From: Actinacidiphila fildesensis
GTDB lineage: Bacteria; Actinomycetota; Actinomycetes; Streptomycetales; Streptomycetaceae
Assembly: GCF_042652185.1 (NCBI RefSeq)
Contig: NZ_JBHSIX010000005.1
DNA: 64,000 nucleotides
Reading direction: 5' to 3' (one strand)
Part shown: positions 1 through 7,723 of the stretch, piece after piece
How the letters are laid out: the number at the start of each line of letters is the position of its first letter
Numbering within the stretch: position 1 is the first letter of the stretch
Program-made: the position numbers and the translations under genes
The notes under the pieces: model-generated
The model's database searches: none
Told to the model about the DNA's origin: nothing
What the model saw: only the letters and a program-made list of their open reading frames with translations

Positions 1-2
1 GG

Positions 3-35
3 CGGGCCGGCGGAGCGATGACGCCCGCCGGCCCG
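3..35 (-). terminator. Hairpin terminator after the RiPP precursor gene
   Basis: Positions 3-13 and 25-35 form a perfect 11-bp GC-only stem with an 11-nt loop. It lies about 60 nt beyond the stop codon of the minus-strand peptide gene at 94-255, where a terminator for that gene is expected. There is no U-tract, as is usual in streptomycetes. It could equally end a transcript entering from the left edge. Confidence 0.6.
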
Positions 36-93
36 GCCTCAGTCGGCCGCTACTGCGTCAGACTCGGAGGCCTTACCAACGCGGACCGTGAGG

Positions 94-255
94 TCAGTTG
101 GAGACCGAGCTGAAGGACGAGACCGGGCAGGCCGCGGAGAGCAGCGAGCTGACGCTGATGCCGCCGGAGACGGTGTCCAGCTCCTCGACCTCGATGTCGA
201 ACTGCTCGGTCTCGGCGACAGCGGCGGTCTCGGTGATGTCCTTGTTGTCAGCCAT
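94..255 (-). CDS. RiPP-type precursor peptide (leader ending in Gly-Gly, Ser-rich core with one Cys)
   Basis: A 53-residue peptide. The first 32 residues are acidic, include the box FDIEVEELD and end in TVSGG, which looks like a leader with a double-glycine cleavage site. The last 21 residues are Ser-rich with a single Cys and end SAACPVSSFSSVSN. F-(N/D)-L/I-(D/E) boxes in acidic leaders are known from lanthipeptide and thiopeptide precursors bound by LanB-type enzymes. ATG at 255 is chosen because GAGAGGAG lies 6 nt upstream; an in-frame ATG 21 nt further upstream has no such site. No modification enzyme is visible, so they may lie left of the window. The neighbour to the right is a divergent two-component ABC exporter that could export the product. 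The RiPP class is undetermined; a labionin-like reading (Ser, two residues, Ser, two residues, Cys) is possible but not canonical. Confidence 0.65.
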   Translation of the reverse strand: MADNKDITETAAVAETEQFDIEVEELDTVSGGISVSSLLSAACPVSSFSSVSN

Positions 256-423
256 GGCCGACTCCTCTCGTTTCACGGCGCCGGACCCTGGTGGGCCGGT
301 CTGCCGATTCCCTCATCCCCTTCGGCTTCCGGTTTTCCCGGCCGCTTCCGGCGATGAGAGAAATATGCACCCGAGGGCCGTCCGCACATCAGTGGGAAAA
401 GTCAGAAACACCGCCTGCAAAAT

Positions 424-444
424 GTCATACCGCTTTCTTATGAC
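424..444. promoter_or_regulatory. Inverted repeat in the divergent peptide/ABC-exporter intergenic region
   Basis: GTCATA at 424-429 and TATGAC at 439-444 form a 6-bp inverted repeat with a 9-nt spacer, in an AT-richer stretch (about 361-500) between the divergent peptide gene and the ABC exporter. The position suits an operator or activator site, but no regulator gene lies beside it. Nothing else in the region is clear enough to call. Confidence 0.3.
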
Positions 445-484
445 GTTTTACATGTTCGACGAACTCGCAGTTCAGGAAGGTAAA

Positions 485-517
485 ATGAATTCATTCCCTC
501 TTGCAGACCCTCTCTGA
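485..517 (+). CDS. Possible 10-residue leader peptide upstream of the ABC exporter
   Basis: AGGAAGG at 474-480 sits 4 nt before an ATG that opens MNSFPLADPL and stops at 517, 19 nt before the ATG chosen for the ABC ATPase. The site is far better than anything in front of the ATPase gene, so the ribosome may load here and reinitiate. It could be a coupling or attenuating upstream ORF, or chance. The peptide has no recognisable motif. Confidence 0.3.
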   Translation: MNSFPLADPL

Positions 518-536
518 TACCGCGCACCATGTGCGC

Positions 537-1508
537 ATGAAAGAGATTCCCGAAGTCATAGAAGTAGTGGAATTGCGGCAGTCCTACGGGGACTACGAAG
601 CAGTACGCGGAGCGTCTTTCACCGTCCGGCGCGGAGAGCTGTTCGCGCTGCTGGGAACGAACGGCGCCGGCAAGACCACCACCCTCGAGGTCGTCGAGGG
701 CTACCGTCCGCCCACCGCGGGTACGGTGCGGGTGCTGGGGCTGGATCCCTACGCGGACGGGCCAGCGCTCCGCCGCAGGACGGGGGTAATGCTCCAGGAG
801 GGCGGATTCTTCAAGGAGTTGACCGTCCGGGAGACGGTGGACGCCTGGCGCCGTTTCAGCGGGCGGGCCCGCGCCACCGCCGACGTCCTCGGCCAGGTAC
901 GGCTCGACACCAAGGCCGGCACCCGCGTCGGCCAGCTCTCCGGGGGTGAGCGCCGCCGGCTGGACCTCGCGCTCGCCGTGCTCAACGACCCCGAGCTGCT
1001 CTTCCTCGACGAGCCCACCACAGGCATGGACCCCGAGGCCCGCCGCAACACCTGGCAGCTCGTCAGGGAACTGCGGGCGGCCGGCACCACCGTGGTGCTG
1101 ACCACGCACTACCTGGAAGAGGCCCAGCAACTCGCGGACCGGGTCGCCATCATGGACGCCGGCCGCATCACCGCCACCGGCACCGTCGCCGAGGTCCTCT
1201 CCGGGCAGCGCAGCCGGATCACCTTCCCGCTGCCGTTCGCCACCACCGCCTCGGACCTGCCGCGGCTTCCCGGCGCGGACCTGGCCGTACAGGGTGACGC
1301 GGTGTCCTACGCCGTCGCCCGGACGGCGCCCGCGCTGGCCGTCCTGCACGACTGGGCCGGCGCGCGCGGTGTCGAACTCGACGGCATCGAAGTACGGCAC
1401 GCCTCGCTGGAGGACGTGTTCCTCGCCCTCGCCGGCGACCAACGGACGGCGTCCGACGACCACGGCACCGTCCGCCCGGACCACCACAGCAAGGCGGCCG
1501 CCCGATGA
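537..1508 (+). CDS. ABC exporter ATP-binding protein (DrrA type)
   Basis: A 323-residue ATPase of the ABC-2 exporter family (daunorubicin-resistance DrrA type). It has Walker A GTNGAGKTT (about 40-48), Q-loop MLQEGG, signature LSGGE (134-138), Walker B LLFLDEP (about 154-160) and H-loop TTHY, followed by the C-terminal extension usual for DrrA proteins. It powers the permease encoded next, whose ATG overlaps its TGA (ATGA). The start is uncertain: in-frame TTG 501, GTG 531 and ATG 537 all lack a good ribosome binding site, and 537 begins the conserved region. The substrate may be the product of the divergent peptide gene, a macrolide-like drug or a lipid; the sequence does not decide. Confidence 0.9.
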   Translation: MKEIPEVIEVVELRQSYGDYEAVRGASFTVRRGELFALLGTNGAGKTTTLEVVEGYRPPTAGTVRVLGLDPYADGPALRRRTGVMLQEGGFFKELTVRETVDAWRRFSGRARATADVLGQVRLDTKAGTRVGQLSGGERRRLDLALAVLNDPELLFLDEPTTGMDPEARRNTWQLVRELRAAGTTVVLTTHYLEEAQQLADRVAIMDAGRITATGTVAEVLSGQRSRITFPLPFATTASDLPRLPGADLAVQGDAVSYAVARTAPALAVLHDWAGARGVELDGIEVRHASLEDVFLALAGDQRTASDDHGTVRPDHHSKAAAR

Positions 1509-2314
1509 CCTGGACCCGCTACGCCCACGGCCAACTCCTGCTGTCCTGGAAGGTCTTCTGGCGCAACCGCCGCTCCACCTTCATCGGGTTCCTGCTCCCC
1601 GTCCTGCTGGATCTGTTCGTCGCGGCGCCCTTGCGCGACAAGGAGATCGGCGGGGTGAGCGCGGCCGGCTATGTCACCGTCGGCTTCATCGGGCTGGCGC
1701 TCGTCACGTCCTTCGTCAATCTCCTCAACGCGGTCGTCGCCCGCCGCGACGATCTGGTGCTCAAGCGGCTGCGCGGTACGGAGGTGCCCCCCAGCGCCGT
1801 GTTCGCCGGCCAGATCGGCGCGAGCGGCATCGTCGTCCTGCTGCAGGCCGTGGTGCTGGGCACCCTCTCGGTGGGTCTGTTCCACGCGCCGCTGCCCGCC
1901 GACCCGGCGCTGCTGCTGCTCACCCTGGTCGCGGGCTATCTGCTGTTCGCCCTGCTCGCCGTGGCGCTGTCCGGGCTGACGCCGAGCGCCGAGACATCCC
2001 CGCTGGTCGCCACTCCGGTCCTCATGCTCTGCATGTTCGGCGCGGGCGTCGCGACGCCTCTGTCGTCGCTCCCCTCCTGGCTGCAGGGTCCGGCGCACGC
2101 CCTGCCCCTCACCCCGGTCGTGCAGGCCCTCCGAACCGCGTGGTTCGGCAAGAGCTTCGGCCAGGAGAGCTGGAACGGCGGCCCGTTGGCCGATCTCTCC
2201 TTCCTGCACACCTGGCAGTCCGCCGGCCCCGCCCTGCTGATCACCGCTCTGTGGACGGCCGGCGTGCTGCTGGCCGCCCGGCGCCTCTTCCGCTGGGAGC
2301 CCCGGCGCGCCTGA
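1505..2314 (+). CDS. ABC-2 type transporter permease
   Basis: A 269-residue integral membrane protein with about six hydrophobic segments, typical of the single-domain permease partner of DrrA ATPases. It starts in the ATGA overlap with the ATPase gene, so the two are translationally coupled and probably form a 2+2 exporter. The conserved region LVLKRLRGTEVPPS after the second membrane segment is characteristic of ABC-2 permeases. Only about 30 nt separate it from the convergent esterase gene. Confidence 0.88.
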   Translation: MTWTRYAHGQLLLSWKVFWRNRRSTFIGFLLPVLLDLFVAAPLRDKEIGGVSAAGYVTVGFIGLALVTSFVNLLNAVVARRDDLVLKRLRGTEVPPSAVFAGQIGASGIVVLLQAVVLGTLSVGLFHAPLPADPALLLLTLVAGYLLFALLAVALSGLTPSAETSPLVATPVLMLCMFGAGVATPLSSLPSWLQGPAHALPLTPVVQALRTAWFGKSFGQESWNGGPLADLSFLHTWQSAGPALLITALWTAGVLLAARRLFRWEPRRA

Positions 2315-2345
2315 CCGGGGTCACAGCGCGCCGGGCGTCAGTCGG

Positions 2346-3359
2346 TCACAGCCCCAGGGCCTGCGAGAGGAGCGGCCAGGACGTCTTGTACTCGTTGCGC
2401 CAGTAGGTCCAGCTGTGGGTGCCGCCGAGGTAGAAGTGGGTCTGGACGGGGATGCCGAGCTGCTGCAGCCGGGCGGCGAAGCTCTGGGACGCGGGCCACA
2501 GGGTGGTCTCCAGGGCCTCGGCGCTCAGCTCCCCGTTCCCGCCGACGACACCGGTGCCGGAGGACAGGTAGAGGCTGGTGCCGGTCAGCTTCGATGCCAG
2601 GGCGTAGGGGTTCTGGGCGTTCCACAGCGGGCTCTGGAAGATCGGGGAGCCCCACAGCGCCCAGGGCAGAAGGCCTTCACGGCCCACGATCGCCTCGACG
2701 ATGATCGGCATACCGGGCATCGTCGTGTGGAGGACACCGCTGTACGAGGCCGCCGCCTTGAACGTTCCGGGGTGCCGGGCGGCGAACGCGATCGCGCCCC
2801 AACCGCCGGTGGACACCCCGCCGATGGCCCGCGTCGTCCCGGCCCGGTAGTTCTGCTGCAGCAGCTGCATCAACTCCGTGACCTGGAAGGTCTCGTAGTC
2901 CGGGGCGCCCGAGCCGAAGTTCCACCAGGTGCTGGGGATGCCGGTGGGCCCCGACGACGGCATGGCGACGATGACTTCCTTGTCCGCGGTGAACTGCTCG
3001 ATATCCGTCTCGCGGGTCCACGAGGTGTAGTCGTCGTGCGCGCCCTGGAGCAGATAGAGCACCGGCCAGGTGCGGGTGGCCTGGGCCGACCAGTCGGCCG
3101 GCAGCAGCAGCCTGGTCCCGACGGTGCCGCGGATCGCCGGGGAGTTGATCTGCAGATCGACGGTACGGCTGTCGAGCCAGGTCTCGGAGACGATGCCGGC
3201 CCCGTCCAGGGCGGTACGCGCCGGGGCGGCCGCCGCCGTGGAGGCAGCGGCGGCGGGGGCGAGAGCGGTGGGGCCGAGGGTCAGCGCGGCGGTCGCCGCG
3301 AGCATGGCCGCTCCGGTGACGGCGGCGCGGGACGTACGGCGGCGGCGCTGTGTGTGCAT
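2346..3359 (-). CDS. Secreted antigen 85/mycolyltransferase-type esterase
   Basis: A 337-residue alpha/beta hydrolase. An Arg-rich N-terminus followed by a hydrophobic Ala-rich stretch (about 12-46) looks like a secretion signal. The nucleophile is Ser183 in GGVSTGG, and the catalytic His is about residue 315 in GTHSWTYW, nearly identical to the GTHSWxYW of mycobacterial antigen 85 proteins. The stretch LWGSPIFQSPLWNAQNPY also follows the Ag85 pattern. Ag85 proteins transfer mycolic acids between trehalose and arabinogalactan outside the cell. It directly follows the Pks13-type synthase gene on the same strand (the PKS stop touches this start at 3359), which suggests that it moves the synthase product. 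A plain secreted esterase remains possible because this superfamily is broad. Confidence 0.85.
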   Translation of the reverse strand: MHTQRRRRTSRAAVTGAAMLAATAALTLGPTALAPAAAASTAAAAPARTALDGAGIVSETWLDSRTVDLQINSPAIRGTVGTRLLLPADWSAQATRTWPVLYLLQGAHDDYTSWTRETDIEQFTADKEVIVAMPSSGPTGIPSTWWNFGSGAPDYETFQVTELMQLLQQNYRAGTTRAIGGVSTGGWGAIAFAARHPGTFKAAASYSGVLHTTMPGMPIIVEAIVGREGLLPWALWGSPIFQSPLWNAQNPYALASKLTGTSLYLSSGTGVVGGNGELSAEALETTLWPASQSFAARLQQLGIPVQTHFYLGGTHSWTYWRNEYKTSWPLLSQALGL

Positions 3360-6300
3360 CAGATCCCTCTTGTCGTGGGTGGGTTGAGATCGCGGGTGAG
3401 CAGCGCGGCGAGGTCGTCGACCGCGGGCGGATCGAGAAGGGAGAGGTGATCTCCCTCGATCGGCGCGACGGAGAGGTCGGTGCAGGACCCGTCCCAGCCG
3501 AGCGCCTCGTCGGTACGGGTGTAGCGCGCGTCCTGGACGGTGTGCGGCGCGCTCCGCGTGGCGCGGTAGAGCAGCGTGCGGCCGGTGTACGGGCGCGGGG
3601 TGTGCCGTTCCCCGCTACGCAGGTCCAGGTACGAGGTGCGCTGGTGTTCCAGCACGGCCGCGGGCAGATCCGCCGCCTGCTCCAGCGCCTTGACCACCAG
3701 CTCGATCTGCCCGGCGTCGTCGAGCGTCGCGAGTTCGTCGTAGGGCAGCGGCAGCGGACTGCCGTAGGTGCGCTCCACGTACGCGGCGAACTCCGCGAAG
3801 CGGCGGCGGGCTTCCTCGGCAGGCGACAACTCGGGGACGGGGAGCGGCAGCACGCTGTCGATCAGGATCAGCGCGGGCACGGTTCCGTCGCCGGCCAGCA
3901 GCCGTGCCGTCTCCTGCGCCACCACCCCGCCGTAGGACCAGCCACCGAGCAGCCACGGCCCGCGCGGGCGGGTCTCACGGACGATCCGCGCGTACGCCGC
4001 CGCCCGTTCGTGCACCGCGTCGGGGCCGGGCAGCCGTTCCAGTCCGTAGCAGGGCTGTTCGTCGCCGAGCCGCTGGACGAGGGCGCGGTAGACGGCGGTG
4101 GATCCGCCCGCGGGATGGATCAGGAACAGCGGCGGCCGGCTCCCGCCCGCCCGCAGGACGCGCAGTGGACCGCTGACGGGTGTCTCCAGGCGCGGGCGCA
4201 GCAGACCGGCGACGGCGGCGACGGTGGAGGGGCCGGTCAGCAGGTCATCGGCCGGTACCTCGCATCCGGCCCGCTCCGACAGTTCCCGGGCCAGCTCCGC
4301 CAGCCGCTCCCGGGGCAGTTCCCGCAGAGCGAGGTCGTCCTCGGCGCCGGGCGGTCGGCCGCCGGCGACGCTCTGCCAGGCCCGGGAGACCAGCCGCTCG
4401 GCGGCGTCCCGGGGAAGCACACCCGTCAACGTATCCTCGGCCGCCTGCTCCGTACCGTCCCCCGCGCACGACGGCTCCAGCCACGCGGCGAGCGCGGCGA
4501 CGGTGCCGTTACGCAGCAGCACGCGTGGTTCGACGACGGTGCCGAAGTCCCGCTGGACGGCGGCCAGGATGCGGGTGGCCATGAGGGAGTCGAGCCCGAG
4601 TTCCGTGAGCGGCGTCCCGGGGTCGATATGTTCCGGCGCGTACCCCATGACCTGGGCGACATGCTCGCGCAGCCGGTCGATGACGGTCCTGGGCCGGTCC
4701 GCCGGTTCGGCGGTTCGGGGGACCGGCAGCGGTACGGGATCGGGTTCCTGCCGTTGCGCCGCCAGCCGGCCCTTCACCCAGTAGGGACGGTGCCGCCAGC
4801 CGGCGCTCGGTACGTCGACGATCCGGCCGGTCCCGTGCAGCGCCCCGGGGTCGATCGCCACACCCCTGACCAGCTGCGCCGCCAGGCTGTGCCGGAACGA
4901 GAAGGCGTCGTCGGTGTTCCGGCGCAGGGTCGGGAACAGCGCGGCGTCCCCGGCTCCCGAAGCGGCATCCGAAGCGCGCAGCGTCTCGGCGAGCGGATGC
5001 AGTTGTGTGGGGTGCGGGGAGACCTCGACGAACAGCCGGTGCCCGTCCGCCGCCGCGGCGGCGACCGCCTGCGCGAAGCGCACGGGTCGGCGCAGCGCGG
5101 CCACCCAGTACCCGGCGTCGAAGACCGGCAGGTCGCGGGGCGAGTCCCGGACGGTGCTGTAGAAGGGAACGCCGGACGGCATGTGCGGCACCTCGCCGAG
5201 TTGTTCGGCCAGCGGGCCGAGCAGCGGGTCGACCTGCGGGGAGTGGCCCGCCGCGGTGACCCCCAGCGATCGGGCGAGCCCGCCCTCCCGCGCGACCTGC
5301 CGGATCAGTTCGCCGATGTCGTCCGCCGTGCCGGTGACGACGCTCTGGCCGGGCGAGGAGTGGACGGCGACCCGCAGACTGGACCATGTTCCGGCGTGTG
5401 CCCGTACCTGCGCGGCGGAGAGTTCCACCACGGCCATCGCCCCGCCCGTCAGCCCGTCGAGCAGCCGGGAGCGGGTCGCGATGACACGGGCGCCGGTTTC
5501 GGCGTCGAGCGCACCGGCGACCACGGCCGCGGCGACCTCGCCCATCGAGTGGCCGATGACGGCCGCCGGTTCGATCCCGTACGCCCGCCAGAGTCCGGCC
5601 AGGGCGACCTGGAGGCCGTACAGCACGGGCTGGACGACCGAAGGGGACGACAACTCCGCGCCGGGTTCGAGTCCCGCGCGCAGCGAGAGGCCCGCGTGCT
5701 CGAGCAACAGGGGTTCCAGCCGGTCCACCGCCTCGGCGAACGCTGGTTCCGCCGTGAGCAGCCGGCGGGCCATGCCCGGCCACTGTGAGCCGTAGCCGGA
5801 GAACACCCAGACGGGGCGGGCGGTTTCGGTGACCGGGCCGCCGGTGACGACCGCCGGATGGGGCCGGCCTGCGGAGAGGCAGGAGAGGGCCGCCGCGGCG
5901 TCCTCGATGCTGCCCGCGACCACGGCCGCGCGGTACCGGCCGCGACCGGTGCGGCCGTGCAGCGTACGGGCGACGTCCTCGATCCTGACCCCTCGGGCCG
6001 CGGGCGACGACAGCCAGCGGCTCAGCCGCGCCGCGTCCTCGCGCAGCCGTGCGGTGGAGAGGGCGTCGAGAACGGTGATCGCCGGCGCTCCCCCTGGCAT
6101 GGGCGCCTTCCTCAGCGCGGGCCGGTACTCCTCCAGCACGACATGCGCGTTGGTGCCGCCGAACCCGAAGGCGGAGACGCCCGCGGTGGCCCGGCCCGAG
6201 TAACGGGGCCAGGGCTCCGGGGAGTCGACGACCCGCAGGCCCAGCGCGTCGAAGTCGATGAGCGGGTTGGGGGTGCCGAAGTTGAGGTGCGGCGGCAGTT

Positions 6301-7723
6301 CGTCGTGGTGCAGCGCCAGCACCGTCTTGACCAGCCCGGTGATTCCGGCCGCGGCCTCCAGATGGCCGACGTTGGTCTTCGCCGAGCCGATGAGCAGCGG
6401 TTGGTCCGGTTCGCGGCCCTGGCCGAGTACCGCCCCCAGGGCGTGAGCCTCGATCGGGTCGCCGAGCGCGGTGCCGGTGCCGTGCGCCTCGACGTAGTCC
6501 AGTTCGGAGCCCGCACCGGCGTGGGCCTGTTCCAACAGGGCCCGCTGGGCCTCGGGGTTGGGGGCCAGCAGCCCGTTGGAGCGGCCGTCGGAGTTCACGG
6601 CGGTCGACCGGATGACGGCGAGGACGCGGTTCCCGTCCCGCTCGGCGTCGGCCAGTCGTTTGAGGACGACGACCGCGCAGCCCTCGCCGCGCACCATGCC
6701 GTCGGCCGCGGCGTCGAAGGTCTTGCAGCGTCCGTCGGGCGCGAGCGCGCCCGCGCGCTGGAAGGCCAGGGTCAGCGCGGGCGACAGCAGCAGGTTCACC
6801 CCGCCGGCGAGAGCCGTGTCGGTCTCGCCGGACACCAGACTGCGGACGGCGTGCTGCACGGCGACCAGCGACGAGGAGCAGGCGGTGTCCAGGGCGAGGC
6901 TGGGTCCGCGCAGGTCCAGCGCGTACGAGAGGCGGTTCGCGGCGATGCTCAGGGCGACGCCCGGCGGGGTCCACGCGTCGACCGCGTCCAGGTCGGCGGT
7001 GGTGAGCTGGGCGTACTCGTTGCCGCTGATCCCCACGAACACGCCGGTGCGGGTACCGGCCAGTCCTGGCGCGGGGATCGCGGCGTGGTCCAGGCTCTCC
7101 CGTGCCACTTCCAGCAGCAGCCGCTGCTGCGGGTCCATGAGGGTGGCCTCGTGCGGCGAGATGCCGAAGAACTCGGCGTCGAACCCCGCGACATCGGACA
7201 GGAACGCGCCATGCCGGTTGATGCCCTCGGGCGGCACGCCGTCGGGAAGAAACGGAGCCCACCGCCCTTCGGGGAGCGTGCCCACCGCGTTGCCGCCGGC
7301 ACTGAGCAGTTCCCAGAAGGCGGCCGGGGAGGTGATGCCGCCCGGGAGCCGGCAGCCGATACCGACGACGGCGACGGCACTCGACGCGCCGCCCGGTGGC
7401 TGTGCCGGGGCGGACCGGGGAGTCGGCGCCGGGAGGCCGGCCGTTTCCCCGACGCCGACCGCGGCCTCGACCACCGACAGCAGCCGGCCCAGCGTCGGCG
7501 CCTCCCACAGCAGGGTCGCGGGGAGTTGGACCGAGGTGAGGGCGCGCAGATCGGCGGTGAGGGCGATGGCGTCCCGTGAGGTGATGCCGAGCTCCGCGAA
7601 CGGCCGGTCGTCGTCGATCTCTGCCGGGTCGAGCCCGTACCACTGGGAGAGCCGCGAGACGATCGTGCGGCGGAGTTCCCCGGCGATGCCGGACTCCCCC
7701 GCGCCCCCGGCGCCGTCACTCAC
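3359..7723 (-). CDS. pks13-like: Pks13-type condensing polyketide synthase (ACP-KS-AT-ACP-TE)
   Basis: A 1454-residue iterative-looking PKS with no reducing domains. In order: N-terminal ACP (about 10-90, Ser49 in GITSRD), ketosynthase (115-530, Cys282 in DTACSSS, His in EAHGTGT and NVGH), acyltransferase (635-930, Ser726 in GHSMGE), ACP (1012-1083, Ser1046 in LGLDS) and thioesterase (1190-1440, Ser1263 in GWSYGG). This is the architecture of mycobacterial Pks13 (about 1730 residues), which condenses a meromycolyl chain with a carboxyacyl chain. The thioesterase start, HPAGGSTAVY followed by CYGLERLPG, closely matches the Pks13 thioesterase. A carrier-like segment at 1100-1178 lacks the phosphopantetheine Ser. 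The gene starts with GTG and overlaps the stop of the FadD32-type ligase gene by 8 nt. Known for the family: it makes an alpha-alkyl beta-ketoacyl product. Inferred: the substrates here. Confidence 0.92.
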   Translation of the reverse strand: MSDGAGGAGESGIAGELRRTIVSRLSQWYGLDPAEIDDDRPFAELGITSRDAIALTADLRALTSVQLPATLLWEAPTLGRLLSVVEAAVGVGETAGLPAPTPRSAPAQPPGGASSAVAVVGIGCRLPGGITSPAAFWELLSAGGNAVGTLPEGRWAPFLPDGVPPEGINRHGAFLSDVAGFDAEFFGISPHEATLMDPQQRLLLEVARESLDHAAIPAPGLAGTRTGVFVGISGNEYAQLTTADLDAVDAWTPPGVALSIAANRLSYALDLRGPSLALDTACSSSLVAVQHAVRSLVSGETDTALAGGVNLLLSPALTLAFQRAGALAPDGRCKTFDAAADGMVRGEGCAVVVLKRLADAERDGNRVLAVIRSTAVNSDGRSNGLLAPNPEAQRALLEQAHAGAGSELDYVEAHGTGTALGDPIEAHALGAVLGQGREPDQPLLIGSAKTNVGHLEAAAGITGLVKTVLALHHDELPPHLNFGTPNPLIDFDALGLRVVDSPEPWPRYSGRATAGVSAFGFGGTNAHVVLEEYRPALRKAPMPGGAPAITVLDALSTARLREDAARLSRWLSSPAARGVRIEDVARTLHGRTGRGRYRAAVVAGSIEDAAAALSCLSAGRPHPAVVTGGPVTETARPVWVFSGYGSQWPGMARRLLTAEPAFAEAVDRLEPLLLEHAGLSLRAGLEPGAELSSPSVVQPVLYGLQVALAGLWRAYGIEPAAVIGHSMGEVAAAVVAGALDAETGARVIATRSRLLDGLTGGAMAVVELSAAQVRAHAGTWSSLRVAVHSSPGQSVVTGTADDIGELIRQVAREGGLARSLGVTAAGHSPQVDPLLGPLAEQLGEVPHMPSGVPFYSTVRDSPRDLPVFDAGYWVAALRRPVRFAQAVAAAAADGHRLFVEVSPHPTQLHPLAETLRASDAASGAGDAALFPTLRRNTDDAFSFRHSLAAQLVRGVAIDPGALHGTGRIVDVPSAGWRHRPYWVKGRLAAQRQEPDPVPLPVPRTAEPADRPRTVIDRLREHVAQVMGYAPEHIDPGTPLTELGLDSLMATRILAAVQRDFGTVVEPRVLLRNGTVAALAAWLEPSCAGDGTEQAAEDTLTGVLPRDAAERLVSRAWQSVAGGRPPGAEDDLALRELPRERLAELARELSERAGCEVPADDLLTGPSTVAAVAGLLRPRLETPVSGPLRVLRAGGSRPPLFLIHPAGGSTAVYRALVQRLGDEQPCYGLERLPGPDAVHERAAAYARIVRETRPRGPWLLGGWSYGGVVAQETARLLAGDGTVPALILIDSVLPLPVPELSPAEEARRRFAEFAAYVERTYGSPLPLPYDELATLDDAGQIELVVKALEQAADLPAAVLEHQRTSYLDLRSGERHTPRPYTGRTLLYRATRSAPHTVQDARYTRTDEALGWDGSCTDLSVAPIEGDHLSLLDPPAVDDLAALLTRDLNPPTTRGI

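Noticed and set aside
3350..5788. An 812-codon plus-strand open frame opposite the PKS gene
   Set aside because: It is the antisense of a high-GC gene; its Gly/Arg-rich translation matches no family, while the minus strand encodes clear PKS domains.
4509..7643. A 1044-codon minus-strand frame within the PKS gene
   Set aside because: It is an out-of-phase shadow of the same strand, rich in Arg/Pro/Gly, with no motifs.
3359..7723. Reading the PKS as an ordinary antibiotic module
   Set aside because: The N-terminal ACP, lack of reducing domains, terminal TE and coupled FadD32-type ligase fit Pks13, not a modular assembly line.
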